A stretch of 64,000 bases of DNA from Euptelea pleiosperma (Eukaryota > Streptophyta > Magnoliopsida > Ranunculales > Eupteleaceae). The notes under the pieces were generated by a model. That model was not told where the DNA came from and did no database searches. It saw nothing but the letters and a program-made list of their open reading frames with translations. Shown here piece after piece: positions 1-11,566 of this stretch (position 1 is the first letter of the stretch; every line of letters begins with the position of its first letter). The position numbers and the translations under genes are program-made. The stretch is taken from positions 16,662,829-16,726,828 of the forward strand of contig CM068540.1 in assembly GCA_035048495.1 (NCBI GenBank), in the 5' to 3' direction.

Positions 1-748
1 GTAGTCTCTGTTTTGAGTTCACAGGAAACCCAAAATAGAGCATCATTTTTATAGATGGGCATTTTTGTACTACCCCCCTATGAAATAGTCGATATTGGCA
101 CTACCCCTGATATTCGCTTAAAAGTGCGTATTTTTCACTGTTATCTTCTAAGCATTTTCACACTCTCCTACGTTAAAATGCTCTATTTATCTACTTTTCT
201 ACGTAAGAGTCTTATTTGTTGCGTAGAACACACTTTTTTGGACGAAATGGTATATTTGCATGCATTAAAAATATTTTTGGAAGTCTAGACATTGAGTCGT
301 TCTGATAAAGTCTCATTATGCGCTTCTTCTATCGTAGGAAATCCCGATGGGACAATTCTCGAGACTTACGAGCCCACATCCATCAGTAAAGCCCATTATC
401 AAAGTTTAAAGAACCCACATGCTATGACTAGAAGATATGGGCTGAATAAGAGGACCAAAAAGCTGGCCCAAAGAACGAAGAGAGCAGGAGAGCCAATGAT
501 CAAGAGACGGACCAAAGCGTTTAAAGCCACATGAGTCAGCAAGGAATGATAGTCTACTCTACTGGAGAAGCGTGAGGATGGTCACAATGAAGACCAGGGT
601 TCCAGACCAATACTTTTATCTCCATTTTCTGATATTTTCTCTCTCATCTCTCCTTATTCTCTCTCTCTTCATCTCTCGGTCCTCGAATCTACTGACCTAA
701 CCCCAGAACTCCTGCCCATTGGCTCTGTCTCATCTCCCTTAGCTTTCT

Positions 749-808
749 GACCGTTGGATCTTCAATCGGACCGTTGGATCTTCCACCGGACCGTTGGATC
801 TCTCTAGA
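749..808. repeat. 20-bp tandem repeat, three copies, in solo LTR
   Basis: The unit GACCGTTGGATCTTCAATCG and two variants follow one another at 20-bp spacing. The repeat is internal to the solo LTR. Confidence 0.8.
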
Positions 809-1232
809 TCTGTCGATCTACCAATCTGGGTCCCAATCAAGTCACCATCCATCCGATCGCCATCAGATTGTCTGTCACATCATCTTGTGAGATGATGGAC
901 ATCATCATTCCATGTGGGCCAGTAGCTGGGCCCATCATCATCGACCCACTGTTCGTTCGAACCCTAATCCCCCTCCCATTTCTTCCTCTCTTTCCCAAAA
1001 AAATTCCCCCACATTTTCCCCTTCGTCTTCTCCTTCTTTTTCTTCTTTTCATTCTTCTTCTTCGTCATCTTCTTCACGTTGTCTACCGGAGTTGTAGCCT
1101 GCAACTTCGGCCTGCAACGCCAGCCACCCCTCTCCTGCTCGAACACCTTGCTGCCCAAGAGCTCCTTCACCGACCTTTCATCAACCGCTCCTCACGAGCC
1201 TGCTGCCCATCTCATCCATCTCTCCTGTGGAA

Positions 1233-1340
1233 AACCAGTCCGCCTCTACCACTCCGCCTGAACCAGTCCGCCTCTACCACTCCGCCTGAACCAGTCCGCC
1301 TCTACCACTCCGCCTGCACCAGTCCGCCTCTACCACTACC
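1233..1340. repeat. 28-bp tandem repeat, nearly four copies, in solo LTR
   Basis: A 28-bp unit beginning AACCAGTCCGCCTCTACC is repeated from 1233, 1261, 1289 and (partial) 1317. The copies are almost identical, so the array expanded recently. It creates a proline/serine-rich pseudo-ORF that I do not accept as a gene. Confidence 0.85.
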
Positions 1341-2448
1341 AACAAACCATCTCCGCCTGCCACCGACCACAGCCCCAAAGCCGTCCTCTCTCCCCTTTTC
1401 GTCTCTACTATTTTCTCAAAGAAAAAAAAATAATATCAAGATCACCGGAGTTGCAACCTGCAACTCCGGCAAGCACCATTAAGACCGGCGAAAAGGATCA
1501 CCAGCCGTTCCTCAATCTTCATCAGCCCAGCCACCATCCATCAACTTTCATTCTCCAAGCCGTCCTCACTCCAATCTCCAGGTTTTTCCCTCACCCTTCT
1601 CGTCTTCTTCTTCACCGATCGCCTGAACTGTTGTTGCGTTCTCCAGCCAGCCACGCCTTTTATCTCCTCCACATCTCTAGCAAACGGTAACACCTGCTCC
1701 ATCCACCATCTTCCTCTTACCTTGCCTCTTCATCCCACGGGTTGCACTTGCACCCACAACCACCATCACTTGCTGCACGTGCCAGCCACTTGAACTCCTC
1801 CAACGGTTGAGAAGCAACTCCATCGTGGTGTTCCCGGCCTTTGTTGATCCACATCCATGGTAATGTGCAAAAGGTGATCCCATTTTCTCTTTCTCTCTCT
1901 AAAGTATCTCTACTTTTCTCTCTCTACCCACCTTCATCTCTCTAGATTTATTATCTCTCTCTAAAAATCCATTTCTCTCTATAGGTTTTTCTCTCTACAT
2001 GCCTAGTTTCTTTCTCAAGATCATTTTCTCTCTCTAAATTTCTATTTTCCTTTTGAATGCTTTCTTTAATTTGTGGTTATTTCAAGCAATACAATTAATG
2101 TAACATTTTATTCTGAATTAATGAATGTCAAGTTTGATTCTATTAAATAGAATTTAATTTTAGTAATTTTCATTGTTTTACTTTCTTGGATCTCAAAAAT
2201 CAAGTTTTGAAACCGATCACATCACCATTCTCACCCTTCCACCCCTTTACTTTTAGCAATTTCTAAGAACAATCTGTCATTGTATGTTCTGTGCTTGCGC
2301 TAACTAACCCCGAGTACGGATCGACATCCGACACGAATCCCTATACAATATCGCATATTTTGCAGGAATTAAATCGGAAAAGATACAAATTTAGTTGGAA
2401 TTAGGGTTTCCGTAACCAACGACGCGGAATAATCCTACTTTCAACCCC

Positions 2449-2893
2449 CATTGCAGTTTCAGTTTGTTGCATCTCCCCCTTTGACTGAAGCTTTTTTTCG
2501 TTGACCGTTAACAGGCTCTGTAAATTTTGATTTCATGACTGAAATGCCCTTACTTACCTTTTGTATATTACAAAAATACCAATGGTTGTTGGTTCCTAGG
2601 AATTGACAACCTGACATTTTGACATCGTACCCTTAATTTCAAATCATCTCCCCCCTTTCGCCACCAGGATTGACGATGTTGATTGACGGACAATCAGGAT
2701 TTTATTGAGAAAAGATCTCAACCATCCATTGTTTTAACTAAACCTCTTCCCCCACATGCAAATGATATTTAATCACAACGGTTAACAACCAAATGTAAAC
2801 CGTTCAGATTCACAGCATTATCATCACAGTCGAGCATTCCTCGAGATGCTGGTGACATGAAACCAAAAGCTACAAACACCATGGTTACAACAG
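2449..2893. other. Intergenic, nothing recognised
   Basis: This short spacer lies between the solo LTR target duplication and the next MITE. I see no coding potential, RNA gene or clear element ends. Confidence 0.5.
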
Positions 2894-3199
2894 CGAGCCA
2901 CATGGCACACTATTAGTGGACACTAACTGCAAGGATGTTTGGCCAATCACTAGGTGGAACTATAAACATAAAATAAACTTGATCAGTGATTTCTAAGCAT
3001 TGGATTGAGGTTATTTTCATGGGATGATTTTAACCGTAGGAAATTGAGCATTATTGTGCGTCATTTGGGTGCAAAGATCCAAAGGTTGTAAATCACTAAT
3101 CAAGCTAATTTTTGGTTTGCAGGTCCACCAAGGAATTGGCCAAACATTCATACCGTTAACGCCCTCTAATAGTGTGCCATGTGGCTCATATTATGCGTG
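2894..3199. mobile_element. Family A foldback MITE (Mutator-like), cut by the LTR retrotransposon
   Basis: The arms GCGAGCCACATGGCACACTA and TAGTGTGCCATGTGGCTCAT are inverted copies of each other. The core carries the family words GTTTGGCCAATCACTAGGTGG and, inverted, CAGGTCCACCAAGGAATTGG. The right edge runs straight into the target duplication of the LTR retrotransposon at 3205, so the MITE was there first. Confidence 0.7.
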
Positions 3200-3204
3200 G
3201 TGAC

Positions 3205-6140
3205 TGATATTCGCTCAAAAGTACTTATTTTAAGCCAGTATCTTTATAACGATGTCACATTCTCCTACGTAAAACTTGTCTTTTCGTCGACTTTTCCATG
3301 TAAGAGTTTTTTTCATTGTGTAAAATACATTCTTTAGATAAAACTTGACTATTTGTATGAAATATACGTATTTCGGATATTCCAGTATCAAGCTATTTTA
3401 GTTGAATCTCATTACGCACTTTTTCACTTCCAGGAGACCCTATCTGGCGATTCTCAATGATTGGCAGGCCCACGATCAACCACAGAAGACCTCTATCAAA
3501 GCTTAGAGAGCCAGTAGGCTAAGATAAGAAGATAGAAGCCAAGTAAGGGCAAAGCCAGAGGATCGTAGAGCCGGACCAAGAGAGAGAGAGAGAAAAAGCT
3601 GAAGACCAAGAGAAGGACTAAGGTGTTAAAAGCCACACCAATTGACATCAAAAGCTAGTTCGACTAATTGGTGGAGCGGATGAAGGAGAATAAAGAAGAC
3701 CAGGGTTCAAGACCCTCCAGTTCTATTATTTTTGTATTTTCTCTCACCTCTCTCATATTTCTCTCTCTATCTATCTTGGCACACTCATGACCCATGACCC
3801 AAACCCATGATCCATAGCCATGACTCATGACCCATGCCCATGGCCCGACACCATTTCTTGAACCGATTCAACCCGCCACCTCATCTCATCCATTGGTCCT
3901 AATTCCATCCCTTAATGGACTCTCATGGCCAAAGAACCCACTTGAGAAGCCCGAAGCCCACAACCATTGCTTGTAAGTGGACCCCACTCCCAAGATTTTA
4001 TCATTATCCTTTGAAGATTGACCTTGACTATTCCACGGTTTCCAAAAGTATCCGTCTCCCCCACAATCTCTCACACATTCTCCTTTTCCTTCCTATTCTC
4101 ATGAGGTAGCCCACGACTCCTTCCTGATCTATAACATCCAACAGTTCTAGAGGCGTTTCTCCTTGAACCTAAGAATATAAGACGAAGTAAGGAGAAATGG
4201 GTTGGTTTTCTCCCCCTTCTCATTACCTAAAACCACTTAGGTTCTCTCCACCTCTTCTTTCCTTAACCCTGTTCTTCTCTCTTGCTCTACTTTACCTTCG
4301 ATCTCCATCTCACAACTGCTGCAACTGGCAGCACCAACTTCTCTCCTACTGCAGTAGCAACAGACGTGCTTCCTCCTTTGTTCTTCTCTTAGGAGCACCT
4401 AATATGCCACCTACTGCATGTTTTCCTCCTCACGATTGGAGCCACGATCTTCAACGGTCTTGTATATCTCCGCAACCTCGGATAGCAGCTCCTCAATCTC
4501 ATCTTCTTCTCTCGATCTTGCTGCCACTTCAAAGCACCACTGTCACCATCTTCAATCCTCCATCAATGCCTGCAACTCAATTGCAGGCCGATCATTCACC
4601 ACCTGATCATCTTCTCCGGGCGGAACTCCAGTCACCTCTTCCTTTCACCTGCCAAGATCTCCACCATCTCCCTACGGTTTCACAACCTTATCTTCAGATC
4701 GTCCTCTTCAAGGGATTTTTACGGACTGCAACTCAATCTCATCCTCTCTAGACTGGTTTGCCATCATACACCGTTGTTCTTCTCCAGCAAGTTCCACCGG
4801 CCATTCCTTCTCAACAGCCCGAAGTCAGCACCTCTCTTCTCTTGGAGCGCCAACACCACAATCTCCTTGCAAGTTGGTGCCCTCCCTGTCTCCACACCAT
4901 CAAGCAGTTCTGAGTTGCAGGAATACACCTATAAATCCATCTTGCAACCAGCAGGTCGCACCTCTACTTCTCTTAGATTGTGAACCTCTCCCCCTCTTGC
5001 TACATCACGTGCAGCACCGTTCCACAAGGTTGAACGGTGATCTTCTCTTCTGTTTTCCTTCCACCCTGCAACTTTACTTGCTGATCTGGCACTCTCTCCA
5101 CCACTGTTGAGTTGGTAGACCTTGCAACCATCCTCTTCGCCAGATTCAGGAACCTATAAGACCTGCACATAAGAATCGTGCACCACCACTTCTCCTCCAT
5201 GCCATGCATGCTAACAGCATAACCACCGGTGCACCACCCTGCAACAACATCAACAACTTAAGGTTGCTGCTCAACCTTCTACCAAAGATCTGCACAACCT
5301 CCAACACCGTCTGCAACACCTCCAACCCTTGTCAATCTCCACCACCAGTGCTCTTTTCACTTGCAGCAACACCCTGCTATTGCACAACCAGGTCTTGCAA
5401 CCCCTGCTAAAGCCATCAGCTACTTGCACCTGCAAATTCATGGTGCATTTCACCTCTCCACATCCTATGGTCCACCTCAAGGTTGAACATCAAGCCTACA
5501 GTCCCCCACGGTTTCTTCAAACCATCCTCCTTGTCTTCCTTGCTACCCCACGGCTTGGCAGTGCACCCTCTCCTTCACATGCCAGCAAACCTCTTCTCTT
5601 GGTAAGTGTCAAGGTTTGCTTTCATCTTCTTTATCTCTCTACATTTTCTCTCTCTAAACCTCTTAAGTCACATTCTCTTTCTAGAAAACTTGATTATCTC
5701 TCTACTTAGATCTCTCCTCTCTATTTCTCTCTCTAGCTTCTCTAATTGCTTTCTAGCATAGTTAATTATTGCAAATTCATTTTATTCAAATTTTAATTTA
5801 TCGTAATAAAGAATTTTTAATTAATTAATTTAATGGTTACTATGTAATTTCTTATTTGATTAATGTTCTTTATGATTCTCAAAATTTACAGTATTTTCTC
5901 ACTAAAAATTCCCAACTATGTTTTAAAATCACGTTTTCCACCATTCTCACCTCTTCTATCATTTCTAAGCAAATTTCTATTCATTCATTTTATTTGCCAT
6001 AACCCCGAGTGCGGACGATATCCGACACAAATTCTTATACAAAAGTCTACATTTTTGCAGGATTTAAAGTGCACCGGAATTATAAATATTATTGAAATCT
6101 AAGGTTTCTAATCCGACGACACGAAAAAATCTTACTTTCA
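3205..6140 (+). repeat. Left (5') LTR
   Basis: It runs from TGATATTCGC to CTTACTTTCA. It contains CCATGACCC-type low-complexity words near 3787-3845 and a long CT-rich stretch (4200-5720). It is 2936 bp, against 3112 bp for the right LTR. Confidence 0.85.
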
Positions 6141-6142
6141 AA

Positions 6143-6156
6143 TGGCGCCGTTGCCG
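6143..6156 (+). promoter_or_regulatory. Primer binding site, tRNA-Asp type
   Basis: TGGCGCCGTTGCCG starts two bases after the left LTR. It is complementary to the CCA end and acceptor arm of plant tRNA-Asp, the primer used by many Athila/Tat-like Gypsy elements. The match stops after 14 nt (CTCAG instead of GGGGA). Confidence 0.75.
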
Positions 6157-6556
6157 CTCAGTTGACGGGATTGCAAAAAGACGAACAAGAAATCAAAAAG
6201 CTACTTAATCGAGGAGATCCGATCCAAATCGAAAACTTTCAAATTTTTTTTCAAATTATTTACTTATTATTTTAATGCCTCGGACGGCCGAGTGCAAAGT
6301 TATAATAACTTATGAATTTGTTTTTTTCTATTTTTAGAATAACTGCTAGGTTAATTTTAATTAAAAAGAAACAGCAAAAAAATATACTAGGGTTAGATTT
6401 CAATTCTGCTATTTCTAGTGGATCACTATATTGGTTATTTGTTTCATTTTGGCATATTTCTTAAATTTTGAATTTTAAAAATCTGGGCAGTTTTTCTTTT
6501 TAGAAAATTCAATCCTTAGAGTTTCTAGATCTAGAGATTTTAAATTAGATAATATT

Positions 6557-6822
6557 AAAATTGGATAAGAGTCCACTTTCAACAAAATTCTTTAATTTGG
6601 GGAATAACCAATTTGACCGAGATTTCAAAAGTTTAAAATAACTCTAAAATTGGATAAGAGTACACTTTCAACAAAATTCTTTAATTTGGAGAATAACCAA
6701 TTTGACCTAGATTTCAAAAGTTTGAAATAACTCTAAAATTGGATAAGAGTCCACTTTAACCAAAATTCCTTAATTTGGGGAATAACCAATTTGACCGAGA
6801 TTTCAAAAGTTTGAAATTGTGG
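6557..6822. repeat. 89-bp tandem repeat, three copies
   Basis: Units start with AAAATTGGATAAGAG at 6557, 6646 and 6735, an exact 89-bp period. The third copy is cut short at about 6822. The array lies in the untranslated leader of the LTR retrotransposon. Confidence 0.85.
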
Positions 6823-8071
6823 AAGGTTTCCAACTCCAGTCGGGTAATTCAAAAGTAGATATTTTTGAACCCTAATTTGGGAATAACTAAGTTTGAGTTT
6901 CAAACCCTAATTGGAACTAATTCAACATACATGCCAAAAATAAATTGTGTGTTTCTTGAAACCCCTAAGGCGGTATACCATCCAAATCAATACCATAGAC
7001 CATTGTAGACTAACGTGATTGCAAATTGCGATTACCAAGTGAGTAGGGAGCGAAAGCTCAAAGAGGAGGAGTCAGGCCTAAGCCCATTTGGATACCCCTC
7101 CCTATCTCACGGAGGAGACTCCGTTGCGTAACCAAACGGGCAGGTAAGTTTCTACACCTCGCCTTGAGTGCAATATTGATCATTGTGCAAACACTGTGCC
7201 GATTGTTTATTTACTTTTGCAATCATTATCGGAACTGCCTAGATTGGCCGTAAAAAATTACATTAAAGAGCAAACCCAGCTCTAACTTGAAACTAGTGGG
7301 ATTTCATCACCCACCTCGTCATTCCAGCTTTTATGCACCCATGGCCAAAAATTAAAAGAAATTAAGAAGTAGAGCCAATTAGATCCGTATTCGAGGAAAA
7401 CACCACATAAAGCGACTCCTTTAAAGATCAAGTCGATTAAGTCCATGAGTGCGGGTCACTGTTTCCTAACACACCCATAGGTCCCTACTACTTCGAGTAT
7501 ACCGAGCTCATAAGTGACCTCCTTGATTGTCTATCGGTTAGCTTGTTGTCAGATTAGGAACACAAACTAACCCTAGCTCCTCTTCTGGGAAAACTCATCT
7601 TAACGCTTAAAAAATCTAGTTAGTCTAGGGCGTATTTAAGTCAGTCGATGTGCCGCATGTCTATCTAGGCTTCAGATTATCTTGCAGTCGACTTGAGTTA
7701 GTACTAGCAGATTTGCTTTGAAGAGAACTGGTAACAACCTACAGAGTGAAAAGTTAGTCCGACAGGTAATATAAAATAAACCAGTGCTCCGCCCACTATC
7801 ATAATCTACACTATCCCTACACTAACAAGATAATTTATAAACTATCTTGATTGTTTAGAATTAGGATTATCTATTGCTTTGTGTGCATCATCTAGGCTCA
7901 TTAGGTTTCGTAATCTTCACACTTTTGTCGACTCTAGGGGCTTGCTTTTTCAAGCATATGCCCGTTTGGATTTGATCCAACCCGAGACTGATTCGATCTA
8001 AGAGTCAGTCTACCGCACCGATCTCTTTCACCTAATCTATCTCCCTCCTCTAAGAGGCTCACATCTCTCTG

Positions 8072-8506
8072 ATGGCAGTTGAACGACCTCTATTCGAGAC
8101 CTACCACAATTTCTTTAAAGATCTAGGCGATAACTCCGACCATTGGTATATCAATCCTGAATGTCGTTATGACACTCCAATTTCACACACTTCTATGGGA
8201 TATGAAGCAAAGGGTGATCCAATGCTAAAATCCCTACTTAATGATTTGACAAAATCAGTCTCCGCCCTTAATGTTGCGGTCCAGAAGCCTGTTTATCACT
8301 CCAAATCTGTGGGATATTTCTCTCATGTCCAAGAAGAGATCTGCACTTTTAGTACCTTTAAACTTCCACTGCAGACCTCCTATAATAACATGTATTATCC
8401 GGACACTAGGAGTCACAATAACTTTGAATGGGAACAACAGTCTTTTCCCCAGCAGCAACTGCAACAGGATATGTATCATTCTGGGTTTCACCAACCCTGT
8501 GGATGA
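8072..8506 (+). pseudogene. gag-like remnant of the LTR retrotransposon
   Basis: A 144-residue open segment inside the element is hydrophilic and glutamine-rich at its end. It includes the tract RSHNNFEWEQQSF near residues 112-124, which resembles the HPNFSW-type motif in the gag of plant Gypsy elements. The preceding 1.9 kb is untranslated leader. No zinc knuckle or protease follows. I regard it as a decayed or reduced gag. The assignment rests on position and this one motif. Confidence 0.45.
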
Positions 8507-8984
8507 TATGATGGGCAGTACTCGCAGTCGCAGTACCAGGCAGATCCACAAACTTAATATTTTGGTCAACAGTGGACCCCGCAAGATTTTTAGAGTCAGC
8601 AGATAGTCCCAGAGTCACTTCTATCCTATAACTTTCATACTCAGTCGGACTACATTCAAGAGTTGGCACCTCAGCTTCCCTTAGCTGAACCACCACAGTC
8701 TACTACTAAACCTAATCTAGAGGAACTTCTCTCTCAATATATCATCCAACAATAGTACTCCATGGAGAGCTTGGAACACTGTCTAGGTGAGTTAGAATTT
8801 GAGAGAGAGAGGAAGTCAACTTCACTAGCTAACTTATAGCTTATCCATAGGGAAATACCATGGCCACGGTCCATAATGAGGAATCGCACAACTGGACCCA
8901 GTACCAGACTTTACAAGAGGAAATTGAGGTTGCTACAAATATAGATCGGACAACAATATTGATGAGTCAGAGTCTCCATATTCG

Positions 8985-9611
8985 GTGTCCTTCAAATCAC
9001 CGACTTCTGAACCTAGCTTAGAGGAATCATCTACCTCTGATGCTTTACCATCTACACCTAAAATAGACATTCCTGACACTGAGCCATTTCTTGATAGTAT
9101 GGTCCCAGTTGTCCTGGCCCCACCGTTCTTCGCAATCACTGATGCACACATTGGGTGTAGGGACGAGGACCTGTCGACGACATTTGACAACCTCAAGGTA
9201 GAGGTTACTATTTTTCAACAGCCAACCGACGTCGACATTGTCAATGAACTGTGTGCCGTAGAGAATCTACTTTCGGACTCTCCCGAGGAAATATTAGACA
9301 AGTGTCAAGAACACTTTTCACTAGACTTCAAAATGGAGTTAGACCAATCTGGATTTACTGATCTGTTGGAGTCTGCTCCATTCAGATACATTCCCGCTAA
9401 ACTCAATGAGTTTGCGGCTCTGCTGACCATGGTCAGAGAACCCACCAATTCTATCCTCTCAGTTTTTACTGAGAAACTTCAATCCATCCCCGTTGAACTA
9501 AACGTTCTTGCGGCTTTGCTAACCACGTTCAGAGAATTTACTTCTACTCTTTCAGTTTACACTGAGAAAGAGCTTTTCTACAACGCTATACCTAAACGAG
9601 GGATAGGATAG
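8985..9611 (+). CDS. Acidic hypothetical protein inside the LTR retrotransposon
   Basis: A 208-residue open frame begins MSFKSPTSEPSLEESSTSDA. It is acidic and serine/proline-rich at the N-terminus. Two imperfect internal repeats of about 40 residues (around ..LNEFAALLTMVREPTNS and ..LNVLAALLTTFREFTST) lie near the C-terminus. I do not recognise a domain. It sits where the end of gag or the start of pol would be, so it is either a remnant or an element-specific protein. Confidence 0.4.
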   Translation: MSFKSPTSEPSLEESSTSDALPSTPKIDIPDTEPFLDSMVPVVLAPPFFAITDAHIGCRDEDLSTTFDNLKVEVTIFQQPTDVDIVNELCAVENLLSDSPEEILDKCQEHFSLDFKMELDQSGFTDLLESAPFRYIPAKLNEFAALLTMVREPTNSILSVFTEKLQSIPVELNVLAALLTTFREFTSTLSVYTEKELFYNAIPKRGIG

Positions 9612-9944
9612 TTGTTTCAACTCCACCTAAGGAGAAGGGAAGACTGATGATTCAATTAGTCTCTAAGTGTTTTAACTTGTTTGGCGGTACTTAATGCACT
9701 CCCGTTATGTCTGGCTGAAGGCATAAAACTTAGTGCTTTCGGAAAGACAATTCTGGTATTCCTAGAAGTCATGAGTCACATGCATTATTTCTTATATTTC
9801 ATACATTATTATGGCTATGCAGGTACAATCCCTCTGACACTCATCAGGTACCACCAACATTAAATCTCAGCCAAACTGGTATAACCCTTCCTCGTAACTT
9901 GCATCACATTCAGAGTTTTCATAAATTTTTGTCCCGGTCATGAG

Positions 9945-9983
9945 CACCGAGGACGGTGCTCTATTTAAGTTGGGGGTGGGGAT
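9945..9983 (+). other. Conserved 3' motif and G-rich tract after the coding part
   Basis: The string GAGGACGGTGCTCTATTTAA followed by TTGGGGGTGGGGA matches the motif found after the pol frame in Athila/Cyclops-type plant Gypsy elements. Here it lies 1.6 kb before the right LTR with no pol frame in front of it. Confidence 0.5.
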
Positions 9984-9989
9984 CTATCA

Positions 9990-11566
9990 AAACTCATGTC
10001 TTCATTTCAAAAAACAAAAGCGAAAAGGGAGAAAAAGATGCACTTTGAGGTTAAGTCATGTGTTTTAAAAAAGTTTTGAGTACTTTCGAAATATTTTTCA
10101 AATCCTTGACAATGATGAGTAAAAACTTTCTGAAAAGTCTATTTATTGAAAATGATGTCTATTTCAAAAATTAACTTATTAGCTCTTAATTTAGTTTGAA
10201 AGCAAACAGTACTGTAGTGGATTGAAAAGTCTTAGAAAATTCAGATTCAGCAAAATTTTCACATATCAACGTCAGAATTATCTAAAGTTTACATTATCTC
10301 GAGATCCAAGAAGAACAATTGTGGAGACCTAACCCAATGAGCTTTTGAACTTTTCATCTTTTCTGAGGGTTATAAAATTATTCTGAGTCACATGATGACT
10401 CACAATTCTTCTAGTCCCAAAATTTTCCATTGAGTGAACTCATTAACCTTTGCTTTGGTCATGGAACTCATAACGACATCAAATTCGGATTATTACATAA
10501 AGAACCTTCTCTATATCCATTCGAGACATCACAGATGAAAGTGCAAACCCTAGAAAATGATATAAGCCATCTTTCTAACCAATCAGACTTTTTAGCTTAC
10601 CTAACATCTATACCGTTAAAAACCTTTTGAGCCTTTTGATGAAAACCTTTTCTTGTTAACCCATCTACCAAAAAAACCAATCCCAAAAAGAGTTCAATAC
10701 GATAACCTATTTCTGAGAGGGATCAAAGAGTATTTGGTATGATTACATACCCTGAAAAGATAGAAATCAAGAAAAGAAAAGAAAAGAAAACAAATGGTTC
10801 AAGCTGAAAAGAAATATGATCAGAAAGAAAGAAAGGAAAAAGAATCTGAAAAAGAAGGCTGATAGAACAAGATCCAAAAAAGATAAAAAAATTGGAAAAA
10901 GAAAAGAAGAGAAGTCAAGGAAATGTTGCACCTGGGATAAGTTGCAAAGAATAGTAAGATATCCTCTCAGAATTTTTAAATTCTAGAATATCCTTTTTTT
11001 CTGAACCTATCCTAAGCCTCAATACAACCTATACAAGTCCTATTTGATTCTAGATTAGTACCATCATCAAGTGTGAGAATAGAGAAAAGAGAAATTATAG
11101 AGTTTGATTCGACGTTCTTAAGTGATATGACATTCCAATCATGAGATCTTAAATCTTCTTATACCCTCTATTCAAGAACTATATATGTGAGACGTTTGCC
11201 AGTTTCTATATTTATCTCCTCACATATAATTTGAGAGAAAAGTATAAAACTATTTCTGAGTGGTATACAAGTGAGGATTGAGGTCGAGAAATCTTTACTG
11301 CCAGATAAGGATGATGTTGAACACACACACATACACTGAGTCTGAGTAATCTTTTGTTTGAATGTCCATTTGTAGAAGTATTGCATTCTACCAATTAGCT
11401 CTAATGTGTGAATGATTTCTTGCACCTTGAAATAAATTTGACAAAACAGAGTTTTTTTTTTTCTGAGTAATACAAATAAGTTTTCTAGCATGTTATGCTA
11501 AGCCCTTTTTAGCTCTCTTATTTCGCAATAATTGTCAAGGATTGGCAATATGCTAGTCGGGGCTTA
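9990..11566 (+). other. Long non-coding 3' region of the LTR retrotransposon
   Basis: It includes a purine-rich stretch (about 10760-10915, many AAAAGAAAAG words) and no frame that looks coding. It runs up to the right LTR. The immediate pre-LTR sequence has only a weak polypurine tract (GGGGCTTA). Confidence 0.5.

Larger units (their letters stand above)
108..2443 (+). mobile_element. Solo LTR of a large LTR retrotransposon
   Basis: The segment begins TGATATTCGCTTAAAAGT and ends ATCCTACTTTCA, which are close relatives of the ends of the two LTRs at 3205 and 11567. It is flanked by an exact 5-bp direct repeat, ACCCC (103-107 and 2444-2448), as expected for an integrated LTR element. No internal region or second LTR is joined to it, so it is a solo LTR left by LTR-LTR recombination. 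At 2336 bp it is shorter than the two LTRs downstream (2936 and 3112 bp) and clearly diverged from them. Like them it carries a CT-rich central stretch, whose long apparent ORFs I do not accept as genes. Confidence 0.85.

Noticed and set aside
868..1482. 204-codon plus-strand frame and overlapping frames in the solo LTR
   Set aside because: The frame runs through CT-rich LTR sequence and a 28-bp tandem repeat, giving a proline/serine/leucine-rich translation with no domain. Similar frames appear at equivalent places in the other LTRs but do not keep the same protein sequence.
4197..5709. Long plus-strand frames (184, 126 and others) in the left LTR, with counterparts at 12797-14122
   Set aside because: They are low-complexity CT-rich LTR text. 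Frames are not conserved between the two LTRs, as expected for chance openness in stop-poor sequence.
6557..6822. Regularly spaced repeats that might suggest a CRISPR-like array
   Set aside because: The 89-bp units are identical throughout with no spacers, in a plant retrotransposon leader.
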